Source of the DNA: Cocos nucifera | Lineage: Eukaryota > Streptophyta > Magnoliopsida > Arecales > Arecaceae | Length of the DNA: 64,000 nt | Assembly (NCBI GenBank): GCA_006176705.1 | Contig: QRFJ01000007.1 | Location: forward strand, 469,089-533,088 | Reading direction: 5' to 3' | Shown: in pieces, positions 24,401 through 37,367 of the stretch | Layout: each line of letters begins with the position of its first letter | Position numbering within the stretch: position 1 is the stretch's first letter | Notes under the pieces: model-generated | Told to the model about the DNA's origin: nothing | Database searches by the model: none | What the model saw: only the letters and a program-made list of their open reading frames with translations | Program-made: the position numbers and the translations under genes

Positions 24401-24852
24401 TACAGACCCATCAGATATTCAGGTTCAGATCCAGTATCAGTAATTAAAATTGGATCTGAATCTGAATATTTAGGTTCTGATCCGAATCTAATCCGTTGAT
24501 AGATCTAGTCTACAGCCGTCGACATGGCACGGCCTAAGACTACCGCCACGGCACAGTCCACAAACTACGACATGCAGATAAATATAATATTTATAATAAA
24601 TATTTATAATATTTATTATAAATATTTTATAAATTATTATAAATATACATGATTAATAAATAATACTATAAAATTAAAAAAAATTATACCTGTGGCTATA
24701 GAGAGTGGGTCGCACCAAAAGTTCGAGAGTTGTCGATGATGACGTTAGAGGAGGACGACGGCACTAGAGATAACCTACAAAATAAAAGCAAGATAGTGGA
24801 ATAGAAAAGAGAAAAAAAGAGAAAAGAGAGAGAGCAGGGTGTCAATGAATCT

Positions 24853-25997
24853 CTATCATCGACATATCGAAATTCCTTTCGATGGATCAGAACTCTTCTG
24901 ATTCGAACAGCCTAGAATGAATTGATCAATCTAAAAATCATTCTAATTGCTGTGTCCCAAAATCCAAATAAGCTTCGAATGGACACGAACGGTTATGCAT
25001 ATTAATGGTGGTAACCTGACATCAGAGCTTGAATGCAAACTTTTTGTGTAGCTACCTATGTGATTCAGTCCTTCTATCTTGAGCTTCCTTCCGCATCATA
25101 ATTCAACAGAACCGAATTAAGGTAAACTCGTCCAAACACGCTCTAGTTTTTCTATCATTACTGCTATGTAATCATTGGTCAAATTCGAGTCCAATAATGA
25201 AAAATATAAATAAAAAACATCTTTCTATTATTTCACTCCTGCCATGCCATGGGCTTCTGGACTTTGATTCTCATGATTAATCATAGGGCTGTTTCTCTAA
25301 CCCACTAAGGTAGATAGATTCTATCTTGATCCATCCAGTTCCTACAATGAACATGTTATAGCCAACATACACCTCGGGTTTCATATTGGCTAGGAGATCG
25401 AGTAATGGGTGTAGTCAACTATAACACCCTTAAGGTTGAACTGCCGATGCACCTCAGATCAAAAAATCAGAACACACTACTGCACATCGAGTCCAGTTCA
25501 TTGATTGAGAAAGTAGACTCCCTAATGACTTCGAGGTGGTCACCTCAGTGCCATCGTTCTTAACCAGTACCTGTACTCTCGCTCTGGTGTCTCCTCACAC
25601 CATATGACTCAAAGACTCATCTAACAAAGGAAAAATGATTATACCCAAACCTTTCGGATCATCATCAATCCTCCGTGATGATCCTATGGGTCGAGCAATT
25701 TAATTAGTTAATAATGAATTATTCCATGTCTTATATGTTGTCTTAACTTCTTTGACCCCAAAGGTTATGAATTATTCAATGGTGCATTAACGGATTGGAA
25801 CACAGAGGATGTAATCACAAAACACTAAATACAGATATGTGATAGAAAGTATTTCAAACCGATTCTATTGTAGATGTTATATAGTATATAATTACTTTAA
25901 TCTTAAACATTTTTATTGGACAAGCATCCTATGACAGAGTGATTACTAGACTGCTCAAGCTCCAATTCCTGGTCTCTAAGGGCACATGTATCTAACA
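24853..25997 (-). repeat. Copia 3' LTR, truncated
   Basis: It matches the inner part of 34350-35343 (for instance CCTTTCGATGGATCAGAACT in both). It starts on the - strand at 25997, and homology stops at about 24853, where CACTA-side sequence begins. Compared with the 5' copy about 1.1 kb is missing. A polypurine-like ATAAGTGAGAGA lies just inside at 26000-26011. Confidence 0.8.
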
Positions 25998-26589
25998 AAT
26001 CTCTCACTTATCCTAAAACCAATTGGCTTATAAGTCTAAGTCCCAATCTTCTCATAGGCATGCAGGAAAATTATTAGTTTGAGAGGAGGATCAAGGGAGA
26101 TGGCCCTTACCGAGTATATTCGTGAGCGTGCTTGCTCACATCACGAACTTATTGCGTGCATTAGTTCAGGTTGCTCCTTTCCACTATTATTTCTGAATGG
26201 AGTCCTTGTAACACTTCTTGACCTCGACGTAACCCTTATCGAGTAATTCGGAATGAGGTGGTATCGCTACCGCTTTCTAATTTAGTAGGGACAATGATTG
26301 GTCAATGATGAAGCTTTAATCGCGAAACTCCGTATAGCAGAGGGATAGAATGGCGCTTCCATACTAATTGCTAACTCGTTCTCAGAGATATTATAAGAGG
26401 GAGATTAATATCGTCGATGGCATTAACTCTGATTTCTGCCAGCAAACTTCTGTACCGAAGAAGAACAGTGGCACTGGCCTTTGCCTTGCAACTTCTCTGA
26501 TATTAACGATATATTCTGCTAGCGAACTTCCATAAACTGAAACTCTGCTATCATGATTTGCTTGATACACCTATATCATTAGCTGAACA

Positions 26590-26860
26590 GGCCTGAACCA
26601 CCAATTGAGTCACACAAACAGACTACCAGAATGTCGGACTTTTCGATCATCTATATCAGACATGAAATCTGGAAGCTCTGTGGGTATCCAGGACTTTGAG
26701 GGACCTCGGAGTTCATTAATTAAGAACCAGAAAGATCAGGACTTAATAGGATCCTTAGTTTCTTGGACTTCCAGAGTACATGGGTAGAGGTATACATTGG
26801 TCATAGAAGTTCAGTATTCTTTCACCTGAATTCTGACTGATATCTAATCCTTGATGACAG
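26590..26860 (-). pseudogene. Copia RNase H remnant
   Basis: The - strand at about 26619-26670 reads DFMSDIDDRK then SGSLFV, the Copia RNase H signature (DIDDRKSTSG type). Upstream, RPYAVIGT and LEVQETKD match the region before it with shifts of frame. Several stops and shifts make it non-coding. Confidence 0.65.
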
Positions 26861-29149
26861 TTCCAATCACAGCATAGGGCCTTATATGGAACGGTCGGGT
26901 GTGACTATAAGGCATGAGGGCCATAAAGATTAGCAGTGTTGCAGGCTCCCCTATTCGGGGTGTTTGACGAAGTATTGTAAAGCATTAGGGATCTTGCTCA
27001 TGGGCGTATCATCTATTTTCCTCAGAGTTTTGTGCTCAGGGAGCTTATCAATCTATATGCTTTCTTCGGAAACGATATGAACCTATTTAAAACGATCCAT
27101 GTAATTTATGATAAGTGATATATAATTCCACCGGCCTAGATTTAGAGTTTTTCATACTGAGGCAAACCCTCTATTTATACTTCTCCTTTATTGGTAACAT
27201 TCTTACTGTGCAAAAGGTACCTAAGGCAATCACCTAGTTTGGCCGAGACGTTCTTATCCCTAATAGATCTTAATTCCTACACATTAAAGGATGCGTCTAT
27301 CCTACGGTTCCTTTATGAAATAAGATGAGATTTCTTGGTTTACATACCATATTTGTTGTATCTTGTTCTTCTGCTCAACATTTTGAAATTACGATAACAT
27401 TCCTCATTAATAAAGGAGGATGTCATACCACGAGTACATATACGCAGGAAGACAGACATGCTGCTTTCCCTAATCTCAATGTTTATGACCTTGGTTTGAA
27501 ATACATGGTTCGTCATCATGGTAGTAGGTTGATGACCGCACACACTTTATTGACCTCACCTTATCATTTGAAGGAAGAATACGAGTTGTTCCAGCGTGCA
27601 CCGAGATTTCTAATGCGCTTAAAGTTCCATATATGGACCTTTGCAGCTACAAACTTGTGATCAGTATCACTAGATGTGAAACCTAAGCGGCTGTTCAGCA
27701 TAATAGATATCTTCCTCACAATTCGTATCTTGGCCAATCCAATTTTAGGAATGTCGTTTTCACGTCCATTTGCATATTTCTCATAATCGAAAATAGGCCT
27801 GCAATGGCAAAGCAATGTGCGGATGGTTTTTTAGCATAGCCACTGGGGAAAATGTCTCGGCACTGATAGTTCAATAGCTATAACATGCCCTTTCAGCATT
27901 GACTATAACCTTTTAACCACAGTCCTACATGGCCTATAAGAATGTCTTCCACATTTCCATCTGCACCAATCTTTCTTTTGAAGATCCATATCTTTGCATC
28001 CAATAGGTACTCACTAATGGAACTCTGCTGAAGATGGATTCTTACCAAGTCCCAGATTCTTGGGTTTGAAGGTGCATCGAGTCAATTTTCTGACCTGCAT
28101 TGCCTCTAGCCATTTGTCCGAGTCAGAGTATCCTTCGCGTGATGATATGCACCAGGGTCCGATCAATACTCATTGCGGTAGGTTTTGGAGAATCATCACC
28201 TTAATGAGCATCTACAGTTAAACAATATGAGTGCAATAATTTATTCCTCCATACGTATGCTCTACCTGAAATAATCCTAAAGTATCTCTCAGGGGATGGA
28301 AAACTTTTTATTCCTGAGTCTATATTTCGAGGTGTGTCAGGCAGGATGAATTCGGGAATTATACTTATTGGCTCAAACTGATTTAGTTTTCACTGGTATT
28401 CGCTGGTAAGCGAACAGATTCAAAACAATGTGGGAGACTTATTCTCATCAAGCTTGATCCTTATTTTCCAATGCCGCTGTTCTGAAATAAACTATGGTTT
28501 TCAAAAGATGTGGGATATGTTCCAAACTATCAGCAATCACTATTGATGGTCTTGGCTGGAATGTAGAAATATATCCTAATGACTCTTTAGGATATCCTAT
28601 GAATCGAAATGAGCATCTTGAAGGATTCTATAAATCGTGAACTTGTATGGCGTTGTTGTCTTATTGGACAGGTGTAGCTGTGACCCCCAATATTTCTGTA
28701 TGATATGACTAGACTTGGTTTCTTAACGTGCCACTATCTCATACCGGTGTGAATAGGAACGTATCTTTAAGGGAGGAGGAACGCGCTATTTAGTAGATAA
28801 AATTGAAGTTAACAAGAGTGTCCAAGAGGAAAATCAGGGTAGACTCATGTGAGCTCATCATGGATCAAGGCTATCATGATCTAATGAACGTCCCGGATTT
28901 TCTCCATTCGCATGGAAATCTTCGTCCTAAGAGTTAGGGAGTGTGTCAACTTGAGGTGAGTTGGGTTCGCATTGAGAGACTCATTGCCATTTTTCTTAGA
29001 TAGTCTAGAGGAAAATTTTTGTGAGTGCCTGAAGACTGTACTAGTCACCATGAACCGCACCAGAGCCAACGTCTGTATCTCAGAAGTTGAAGTTTCTATT
29101 AGAGAGCCCCTGTAAATGGGTTGTTTTCAGATGTTTTTATCATTTTTCT

Positions 29150-29410
29150 CTCTGAACTTGCAAATGTCTGAAATTCCTTGAACTTTCAAATTAAAGCTTC
29201 AGACTTATGTTTGTTCATCAGAGTATCAAACCCATGAGACATTAAAGAACAGATCATCGGTAAATTGAGGTTAATGCAAGGTTAAGAACAAACTTGCCTT
29301 CCTAGCCGGGCAAAGGGTTCAGGATCAAAATTGGGCCGCACACATTAGTATGTACTAGAGGGCAAGGAGATCTGTGTGCCCGTTCTTTGTCCTCATGGCT
29401 CTCTATCCAA
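29150..29410 (-). pseudogene. Copia integrase remnant
   Basis: The - strand frames read HTDLLALVHTNVCGP-like text, then LMNKHKSEALI with KFKEFQT, corresponding to the integrase core start (LIHSDVCGP) and the downstream KSEAFEKFKEF block. Frameshifts lie between them. Confidence 0.6.
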
Positions 29411-30489
29411 AAGGAGGCGTTAGCTTCATTGTTTTTGTTCACAATAAGTTCCTCTCATCCCCGAATATTTTTATGTTTCTTATGATTCCGCCGCCACTGA
29501 AGATACGAGCATCTTTCATAAGTTGGATATGACGCGAAAAGCATCAACGGACTCAAATAGGGGCGCGCATTTTTCTCGCGAGACCTGTGTCTGTATTCCA
29601 TATCTTCTGCGTAAATATGAACCTAAGTCTCAAGCGGATAGCCCTATTACGATATCTGGTGCAATTTTATAGGTGAAACTAATCCCTAAAGGGACTCGTT
29701 TTCGGCATTTCACGAGTTTGCTCGATAGTTAAAATTAAGTCGATAGCATCAGATATGTTAGCGGATATAAAGAAATCATTAATAAGGGAAAACCATATTG
29801 CCAATTTGTTATTTTCTTCAACTAAAGTGGATATTTACACACTGGTTCATTAAAGAAGGTGATCATATAACCTTCTTGTGCTAAGCATGAAACAGAATCA
29901 AATTTCCTGCTAGCTGCAGGCACACAATAATAGTCTTTTCTAACACTACAGTCTAAACTCAGTCATGGTAATCGAAGAGGGTTATGTTTCCCACGGCTAC
30001 TACAGTAACTCTTCTCCAATTCAACGCGTAGGAATCATATCATCCCTTCAGGATCCTCCTGCTACCTACTAAGACCGTGCATGGAAGTGCACAGATGACA
30101 CTTAGAACGCAGAGTCAAGCATCCAAATCTCGGATGCAGAGAAGAGAAGACGATAAGGTTAAGACTCAAATAACGAGTATACCTCTAGAAGAATCTTCCT
30201 TCTTAGTTCATTCAGGTGTGGCCAGGTAGTAGGGCAAGTCCGCTTCCAATGACCGCACTACCAGATTGCGATGAACACATAGAATCTGATCAAGCACTTA
30301 TTACTTAAATTTCGCTATCATTCTTATGAGTCCCTTCTTTACTTTCTCGGTTAGGTTCTCTCTTTTTTTGATCCATCCAATCTTTATGCTTTCAAGAACT
30401 TTTTTTTTTCGAGACTCTTACAACAGTACCGTTCCATAGCAAACTGAGCTCATTAGAAACTTCATTAGAAAGCATCAGCGTAACCAGCA

Positions 30490-30900
30490 TATTCATTAAT
30501 TCTCGGCCAAGAATTCTTGAAGTTTAATAATACGGTAATTAATGATGAATTATCCATATGTATCAGTCAAGGATTGCAGAATAATATCGTTCTGCAGGTC
30601 CAAGTCCAACTTCACACCGAGCTTCTCAAGCTCTTCCATGTCCTTGATCATTACTCAGACGGTGACTTCTGGGATGACTGTCCATCACTGCATCTTAGCC
30701 TTAAAAAGTCATTTCGTGACTTGATATTTGGCTGCGCAGCGTCTGTTCACTCAGACAACATCTCCTACAGGGTGAGCCCAACATTGGCGAGCAGTCTCGA
30801 TTATCTCATGTTTGGCCGCTGGAGCTCATCAGACATCGAGCCCAACATGAATCAATCTAGTCTTATTTCTTCGTCTATATCCATTTCTCCAGAGACGCTC
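30490..30900 (-). pseudogene. Copia gag remnant
   Basis: The - strand reads EELEKLGVKLDLDLQNDIIL, then QSLTDTYG, a stop and FIINYRIIKLQEFLA, matching the UBN2-type Copia gag pattern (LILQSLPDSFGQFIMNFNMNKL). A longer + frame over the same bases is its shadow. Confidence 0.6.
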
Positions 30901-33058
30901 TCTGTTCAACAGAGTGGAGCGGAACTGGTAAGACGTGGAGGATCCTTGATCCAAAACATGCGTTAACTTCTCGGAACCCCAAAATAATTTTATAGTCTTT
31001 CTTGAGCCATCTTTATAATTGGTCCGTAGTCCAGTCAGTCTATGTTGTCCAAGATACGTGCCAATGGGGTTGACGCAGATATTTTCCTATAGGAGAGTCA
31101 AAGATTCTAGTTAGATACTGTAATTTTGATTGTGACCAATTTATTAAGGAGATTTTTATTTTTAAATAAATTTAGCTCTCACTATTTTCTCGTATCCCTA
31201 CACCTCCTCTGTAGAGATGCAAAAATTTCATGATTAATAATCTTTAGTGGGTGGTTGCGGTCTCACCAACTGACTCATCACCTCACCTAACAGTTATTGG
31301 TGATGGTTACGCAATGAGTGAACAACTCTTGTTCAATGATGTACTCCTAATCATGGTGCAGCACCAAACTTGGTCTCTAATTCATGAATCTCACCGTATC
31401 CGAAATATTGATCCACTTTCTTAGTTAAGTTAGACCACCAATTTGCATAGATTAGATTTCTAATTGAGTCTCTCACCGTATCCGAAATATTGAGCCCAAC
31501 TCATCCTCCAGCCCATAGCATCCAATGCCTAATAGACATGGTGCGTCTTTTTCGATGCAACTGAGCCACCTGTATCCAGCCGAGAAACAATCAACCCGGA
31601 AAGGCGCCGCACGCATTCATTACAATGGTGAAAGACCTCAGACTTAATCTTTTCTTGAGGAGAATAATTTGATTCAGATCTCATTAAATCTAGACTTGCG
31701 CTAGTATAACAATTATGATTAACACTTAGTGGCATTGGGTGTGAGGATCGGATTATTGACCACCTCAGATCAGAACTATGTCAACAAATACCAGCCCGGT
31801 GAGGGTAGACCAGGATTAGGAATATGCCATTAACTTATACAAGAACGCATTCAGACATGAGTAAGCTTTCAATTAAAAATCAGTCGGTCGTATGTGCCAA
31901 AACTTACCTTAGACACCAAATTGTTGAGTCGGACAAACTGGTTGTAGCCTACAATCTAGACTCTAACCTCTGAGCCTAATTAGGTCTTGCTGATTGTGAG
32001 ACTCGATCTTAACCAGACTTAATCCTATTAGGGCTGATTCAATTTAAGCATTATTGATCCCATCTAACCAACTCTTAATTCGATTTGATCATACCGCTTA
32101 GACCTAAATTCGAGCTTTCCAATGCCGAAACCCAGTATTAGGTGGCAAATTTATGTCATATTATTGATAACTTAAAAATTCTTAATTTTAAGACCTATAT
32201 TAATATTTCATAAACTAAGTCTTTAATTAAGTAGGGTTCATAAACAAAATATGCACACAATAAATCCTAGGTTTCAGGATCTAGGATTTGCAGAAGTAAG
32301 TTTTGGTTTTCTGATTAAGGACGAACACGCAGCACCCCTACAACTATCATAAGAACAACCCCATCGAATGGAAAGAGAGGGCCTTTAAACCTTCTTCATT
32401 CTTATGACCGGAGGCGGCCAAGAGGAACACCTAATCAGGACATTCAATACTACAAACAGTATCAGATCTATATCATATACTCATATACAAAGTAGATCTA
32501 ATCATGGCATATTTTGCAATACATCTCATGTATCGAATTATGCAATTTTTCAGATCTAAATTACTTCATATAATCTTAAAAATTAGATTTAAATTGATCT
32601 TATTAAAATAAACTCTAATCTAGACAACTATGTAGAAATATTGCTACAACAGTCTAGAATGATCAATACACTTCTATCATCATATGATGTTTAAAATAAA
32701 TAATTCTTTATTTACTATTGTTGATGTAAATGAATTTATTGATTTAAATCATTAATATATCATTAAATATTATTCTTTTATAGTAGTAAATAAATGGATC
32801 TTATATATAGGTGTTAAATCAAATTAAATTGAAAAACATGCAAGACTATTCTATGAGATACTATTTCATTCTAGAACTAGTCGTGCATATCTTCTATCTT
32901 AGATCCTATTTCATTTATAATTTTTAATTTTTTTTTGATTTCAGATTCGTAATCTACTTTTTTTTATGTATTATCTATTCTGATAATAAATCAATTATAT
33001 TTTTAATTAATAATAAAATTTAAAATTAACAAGAAATATTTTCACTGAACCTTATCGG

Positions 33059-33069
33059 GCTCTGATACA
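33059..33069 (-). other. Copia primer-binding site
   Basis: TGTATCAGAGC on the - strand is the initiator tRNA-Met complement (TGGTATCAGAGC) with one G lost, two bases inside the LTR end at 33072. Confidence 0.65.
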
Positions 33070-33071
33070 GT

Positions 33072-35343
33072 TGAAGGAGAAATCCTGATTTTTCGGATCC
33101 AGATTCGTTCAGATTTGATCAGATCAAGAGATATATTTCAAAATTTTTTTCTTTGATCTGTATCAGATCTGAAATATTTCAGATCTAATTCTTATTATTT
33201 TAATAAATAAAATAATATATAGGATAAATTAAATCAAATTTAATTTATCTGATTTGGTAATCTTATTACCCTGTTGATGATCCTGTATGCAGCGGAAGGT
33301 TCTGGATCTAGCCACGCAAGCGCTGACCTCTATCAGTATCACACTCAAGTCTGATCTGAGAAGATCTCGTTTCTCTATATGTCTCTCCAAAAATTAAATC
33401 TGGATTCTGATCTGGAGGATCTTCAAAACTCCTTTTGAAGATCAGCAGTTGTCCTTTGCAGCATGTCACCTTCTTTGCTTTTGTATTTCTGGCTCTTTTT
33501 TGATCTGGATCGCACCAACCAAAGTTCAAAAACCTTTTTTGAATGTGGAGGGAGAAGGGAAGAGAGGTTTGGCATGGAGGAAAGAGGGGAGAGGCAGCCG
33601 GTGGCTGCTGAGAAATTATATTCATCATACATAGGTGTTTCAATCTGGTTGGGCATTAGGGTCTTATTTTAGACTAACTGTGATCCAATTCTCTTCTTTC
33701 CACCAATCACAATCCTTTGTGAAATCAGATCTAAATTTGATTAATGGAAATAGATTCCCTGAATTTCTCCTTAGAGGCGCCTAAGCCAGTCAAACTGGAT
33801 TTTAGAAAGACTCACTAATTAGAATCCAAAAGAGAGTGGAGTCCTTATCCAACAAGGACTCCTAGGCACCTACTCAACTTGCGCGACGCCTAGGTGCGAT
33901 GCGCCCTCCTCCTTGCCAGGTTTGGCAGGGGGACAGGCCCCCACCAGCTCTCCAATAGGTGCATGACATGTGGTCAAAAGTCAAAGTGTCAATGGTCAAC
34001 GTTTGACCAGTCAAAGGTAGGCTTTTGACCAAAATCAAAGAACAAGAAATGGCAGGTAATATCTTACAAAATAAGACAATCTTTTCTGACTTGGACATCC
34101 TCCAGTCAGACCATATGAAGGCTTCTGATTGAGCACAAACTTCTTTGACTCAGATAGGATAACTTATTTATGATAGAAAAAGAAGAACGTTAGGTTCAAT
34201 CGAGTGCTAGCACGATTTTCTTGAACCTAATTGAATCTCATTCAGATCAATTGAATTAGATCAGTTCAATTGATGATCACAAGATTCAAACCCTTATTTG
34301 TGTGATCCAGTTAGATTCAGTTCTGTATGATAATGGGATATGTCATGATCTTTATCATCGAAATCATCAAAACTCCTTTCGATGGATCAGAACTCTTCTG
34401 ATTCGAATAGCTAGAATGATTGATCATCTAAATCATTCTAATTGCTCCCAAAATCCACCAGTGACACCTAGCAGTATATGGTGGCAACCCATCAGTGCTG
34501 AATGCGAATCTCTTGGTGCAGCTACCTGTATGATTCAGTTCTTCTATCTTGAGCTTCGATCAGATTAGGGTTAAGGTAAACTCGTCAAACCCTAGTTTCT
34601 ATCATATGATGTAATCATTTGATTCGAGTCCAATGTGAAAATATAAATAGAAACTCTTTCTATTATTTCACTCTGCCATGGCCATGGGCTTCTGACTTGA
34701 TTCTCATGATTATCATAGGGCTGCTTCTCTACCACCGAGGTAGATAGATTTCATCTTGATGCCATCCAGTTCCTACAATGAATATGCTATAGCCAACATA
34801 CACCTCAGGGTTCCATATGGCTAGGAGATCGAGTAATGATGTAGTCAAACTATAACACCCTCAAGGTGAACTGTCGATGTATTTTAGGTCAAAGAACCAG
34901 ACACACTACTGCAGCATCGAGTTAGTCATTGATGAGAAGGTAGACTCCCTAATGACTACTCGAGGTTGTCACGCTTAGTGCCCTCGTTCTCTAACGAGTA
35001 CCTGTACTCTCGCTTCGGTGTCTCCACACCGTAGACTCAAGACTTATCTACTAAAGAGAAGCGATTGTACATCAATCTTTCGGATCAATCACCATCCTCG
35101 TGATGATCCTATGGTCATGAGTAATTTATGAGTTAATAATGATTATTCATGTCTTAAATTTTCAACTCTTGAAAATATGAATTATCATTGCCATTAACTC
35201 AAAGGATGTATCACAAATACTAAATACACATATGTGATAGAAAATAACCTATTTATTGATTTTAGTCAAAATTATAATTTTGCCCCTAGAAGTGTATTAC
35301 AAGTGTCAGCCAATTCTGGCTTCTAGGGCACATATATCTAACA
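33072..35343 (-). repeat. Copia 5' LTR, about 2.27 kb
   Basis: It starts TGTTAGATATATGTGCCC at 35343 and ends TCCTTCA at 33072 on the - strand, next to the primer site. The outer kilobase matches 24853-25997. Frames near 33308-33656 are not supported as genes. Confidence 0.75.
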
Positions 35344-35462
35344 GTTCCAACCACTAAGAATCCTAGTGAACCTAAAAAAAGGATACAGGCCCAGAAAAAA
35401 TTACTTATTTTTCGAGACCCCATTATAAGTTCTATCCATATTTGTTCTAATCGCCAATTCAT
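35344..35462 (-). pseudogene. ycf4: ycf4 5' fragment of plastid origin
   Basis: The frame from the ATG at 35462 reads [20 protein letters not shown] then [16 protein letters not shown], the conserved start of Ycf4, the thylakoid factor for photosystem I assembly. After about 40 codons it is cut by the end of the Copia LTR at 35343; the rest is absent. Ycf4 is usually about 184 residues. Confidence 0.8.
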
Positions 35463-36117
35463 ACTCTACTAGATCCGGTTGCATTCGATTGGAATTGAGA
35501 GAATATACCTATATTGTGTTTGGAATTTATGGTTTACATTGGTGCAAATCCAATCACCTAGATTTGAGATGAAAAGCAATTCCCCATTGGGGGCAAATGG
35601 TTATCCATTAAGCGGAGGAAATGGTATTATAAGAAGCAAAAAGGTTATACTCCTATTCTTGAAAGAACGGACTAACAGGGTCAGCTACCTAGCCAACTTT
35701 CATAATTAAATGCCGTCACTGTATGGATAACTCTTATTGTGAAAAGAACTATTACTGTATAATTGATGGGTAGAGCCAAAGAGTGTGAACTATACAAGTT
35801 AACAATAACATTTGATAAAGTGAAAGAAGAGGCTCCGGTGTATAGAGAGGACCTCACCGTTTAAAAAAAAAGTAACCAAAGAAACGATGGAACCCACTAT
35901 TTTTTTTTTATTTGGTATTGTTAGAATTTCTTATTTCCAGGTGAAATGCCTGGAAGGAATAAAAAATCATGGTTGGGGAAAGTCATAGTAGCAAAAGCCA
36001 TTGGAATTTTTATTTTATATATCAGAATAATCCATTTTGTTATTAATTGACGGGGGGTAAAGGATGACTGAAAGAAGAGAAATCAATTAGTTATTCATTA
36101 AGGTTTAATTTGATTCA

Positions 36118-36471
36118 ATGACCAAAGTTGGATGAGGATATACAGCTCGAAAACATCGAACAAAAATTCGTTTATTTATATCAACTTTTATTGGGGCTTA
36201 TTCAAGACTTACTCGAATGACTACTCAATAGAAAATGAGAGCTTTGGTTTTCTCTCATCGAGATAGAGGCAGGCAAAAGAGGGATTTTGGTAGTTTGTGG
36301 TTCACTCGAATAAATGCAGTAATTCGTGAGAATAAGGTATTCTATAATTATAGTAGATTAATACCAAATCTGTACAAGAAGCAATTGCTTCTCAATCGTA
36401 AAATACTTACGCAAATATCTATATCAAATAAGAATTGTCTTTACATGATTTCCAATCAGATTATCAAATAA
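36118..36471 (+). pseudogene. rpl20: rpl20 of plastid origin, two internal stops
   Basis: The full-length frame from ATG 36118 resembles plastid ribosomal protein L20 over about 118 codons: [55 protein letters not shown] and a C-terminal [16 protein letters not shown] at codon 6 and a TAG at codon 37 break it, and many substitutions are present. This indicates an old nuclear copy under no selection. Confidence 0.85.
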
Positions 36472-36639
36472 AGGATATGATATTATAAAATATAATACAG
36501 AAATGATTGAAATTGAAACAAAATTCCTCGGAGAATGAACTCCGGCAAGATAGAATAAAAAAAATTAAGTAAGATAAGTAGTAGGAATGAACGAACATGT
36601 TTCAATAAAAAAAAAGATTTCTTCTTCCCCCATTTTTTT

Positions 36640-36664
36640 NNNNNNNNNNNNNNNNNNNNNNNNN
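36640..36664. other. Assembly gap (25 N)
   Basis: A run of 25 unknown bases inside the plastid-derived region, between rpl20 and a G-rich block. The real distance and content are unknown. Confidence 1.
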
Positions 36665-37260
36665 GCGTCCAGGAATGGGGCACAGTGACGAGGAGGCCGA
36701 AGAGCTTCGCACTCGGCTGGGGGAGGGTCAGAATGGTGGTGGTCGTGGGGGGTGGGATTTTCGCGGGGCTGAAGAGGGTGGAGGGGGGCTCGTCGGAAGG
36801 AGGGTTTGGTTTCGCATCGGGACCGAAAGAGTGATAGAGTGTGGGGGAGGGTTTCACGGAGAGCTGACGGAGGATCGAATGTGGATGGGGTTCGCCGGAG
36901 GGAGGATTCACAGGGGGTCAAGGAGGGTCGGATGGGGGTTCGCTGGGGACCGAGGGAAGGTCGGATGGAGGGGCGGAAAGGATGGGATTTCGTGGGGCCG
37001 AGCGAGGATGGAGGGAGGTTCGCTGGAGGGAGGATTTTGTAGGGTCGAGGGAGTGTCGGATGGGGTTCGTTGGAGGAAGAATTTCGCTGGGGGCTGAGGG
37101 AGGGTCAGATGGAGGTGTAGGGGGGTCGGATGAGGGGCTGGGTTGGGGTGGTGGGTGGCGGGGAGGGACGACCGGGGATGGGGGGCTGAGGGGAGAGGGA
37201 AAGAAGGGCAGCACCGACTGAGGGAGAAGGAAGGGGATGTGATGCAGTCTCGGTGGGAAG
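36665..37260. repeat. G-rich degenerate repeat block
   Basis: The + strand is built from GGGAGG, GTCGGATGGGG, TTCGCTGG and GAGGGAGGATT phrases repeated at roughly 40-60 base spacing. Many closely spaced G runs could form quadruplexes. Frames on both strands are Gly/Arg or Pro/Ser-rich and taken as by-products. It is not plastid sequence, yet plastid sequence flanks it. Confidence 0.75.
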
Positions 37261-37367
37261 GAATTTCTTATAACACAAGAAATAAATCGGGATTCTAGGC
37301 CTTTTGAACAAAACATCAATCTGAGCTTGAGTTCCGATTGGAGTTTTGAGTCAATTGAGGAGTATGT

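Larger units (their letters stand above)
21656..24840 (-). mobile_element. CACTA (En/Spm) transposon, right end uncertain
   Basis: The left end begins CACTACTACAAAAAAAA, the canonical plant CACTA terminus, after ATT as a possible 3-base target copy. Subterminal repeats and a Transposase_24-type gene follow. The matching TAGTG end with its inverted terminus was not found, so the right limit is set where Copia LTR sequence starts. The right end may be deleted. The element looks immobile on its own. Confidence 0.7.
24853..35343 (-). mobile_element. Decayed Ty1/Copia retrotransposon
   Basis: The two LTRs read TGTTAGATA(C/T)A(T)GTGCCC on the - strand. A tRNA-Met type primer site lies inside the 5' LTR, a polypurine tract inside the 3' LTR, and gag, integrase and RNase H remnants come in Copia order between them. 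The interior is about 7 kb and full of frameshifts. The 3' LTR has lost about half its length at its outer end. Confidence 0.85.

Noticed and set aside
26941..27130. Gypsy integrase-like + strand text (FPQSFVLRELI)
   Set aside because: Too short and unsupported by neighbours; the - strand has ordered Copia motifs across this interval.
30517..30966. 149-codon + strand frame, one of the longest in the middle of the window
   Set aside because: The opposite strand carries Copia gag remnants over the same bases, and the + protein shows no family features.
36675..37319. Gly/Arg-rich and Pro/Ser-rich frames of up to 140 codons on both strands
   Set aside because: They come from the G-rich repeat block, and one spans a non-repeat junction without a start context.
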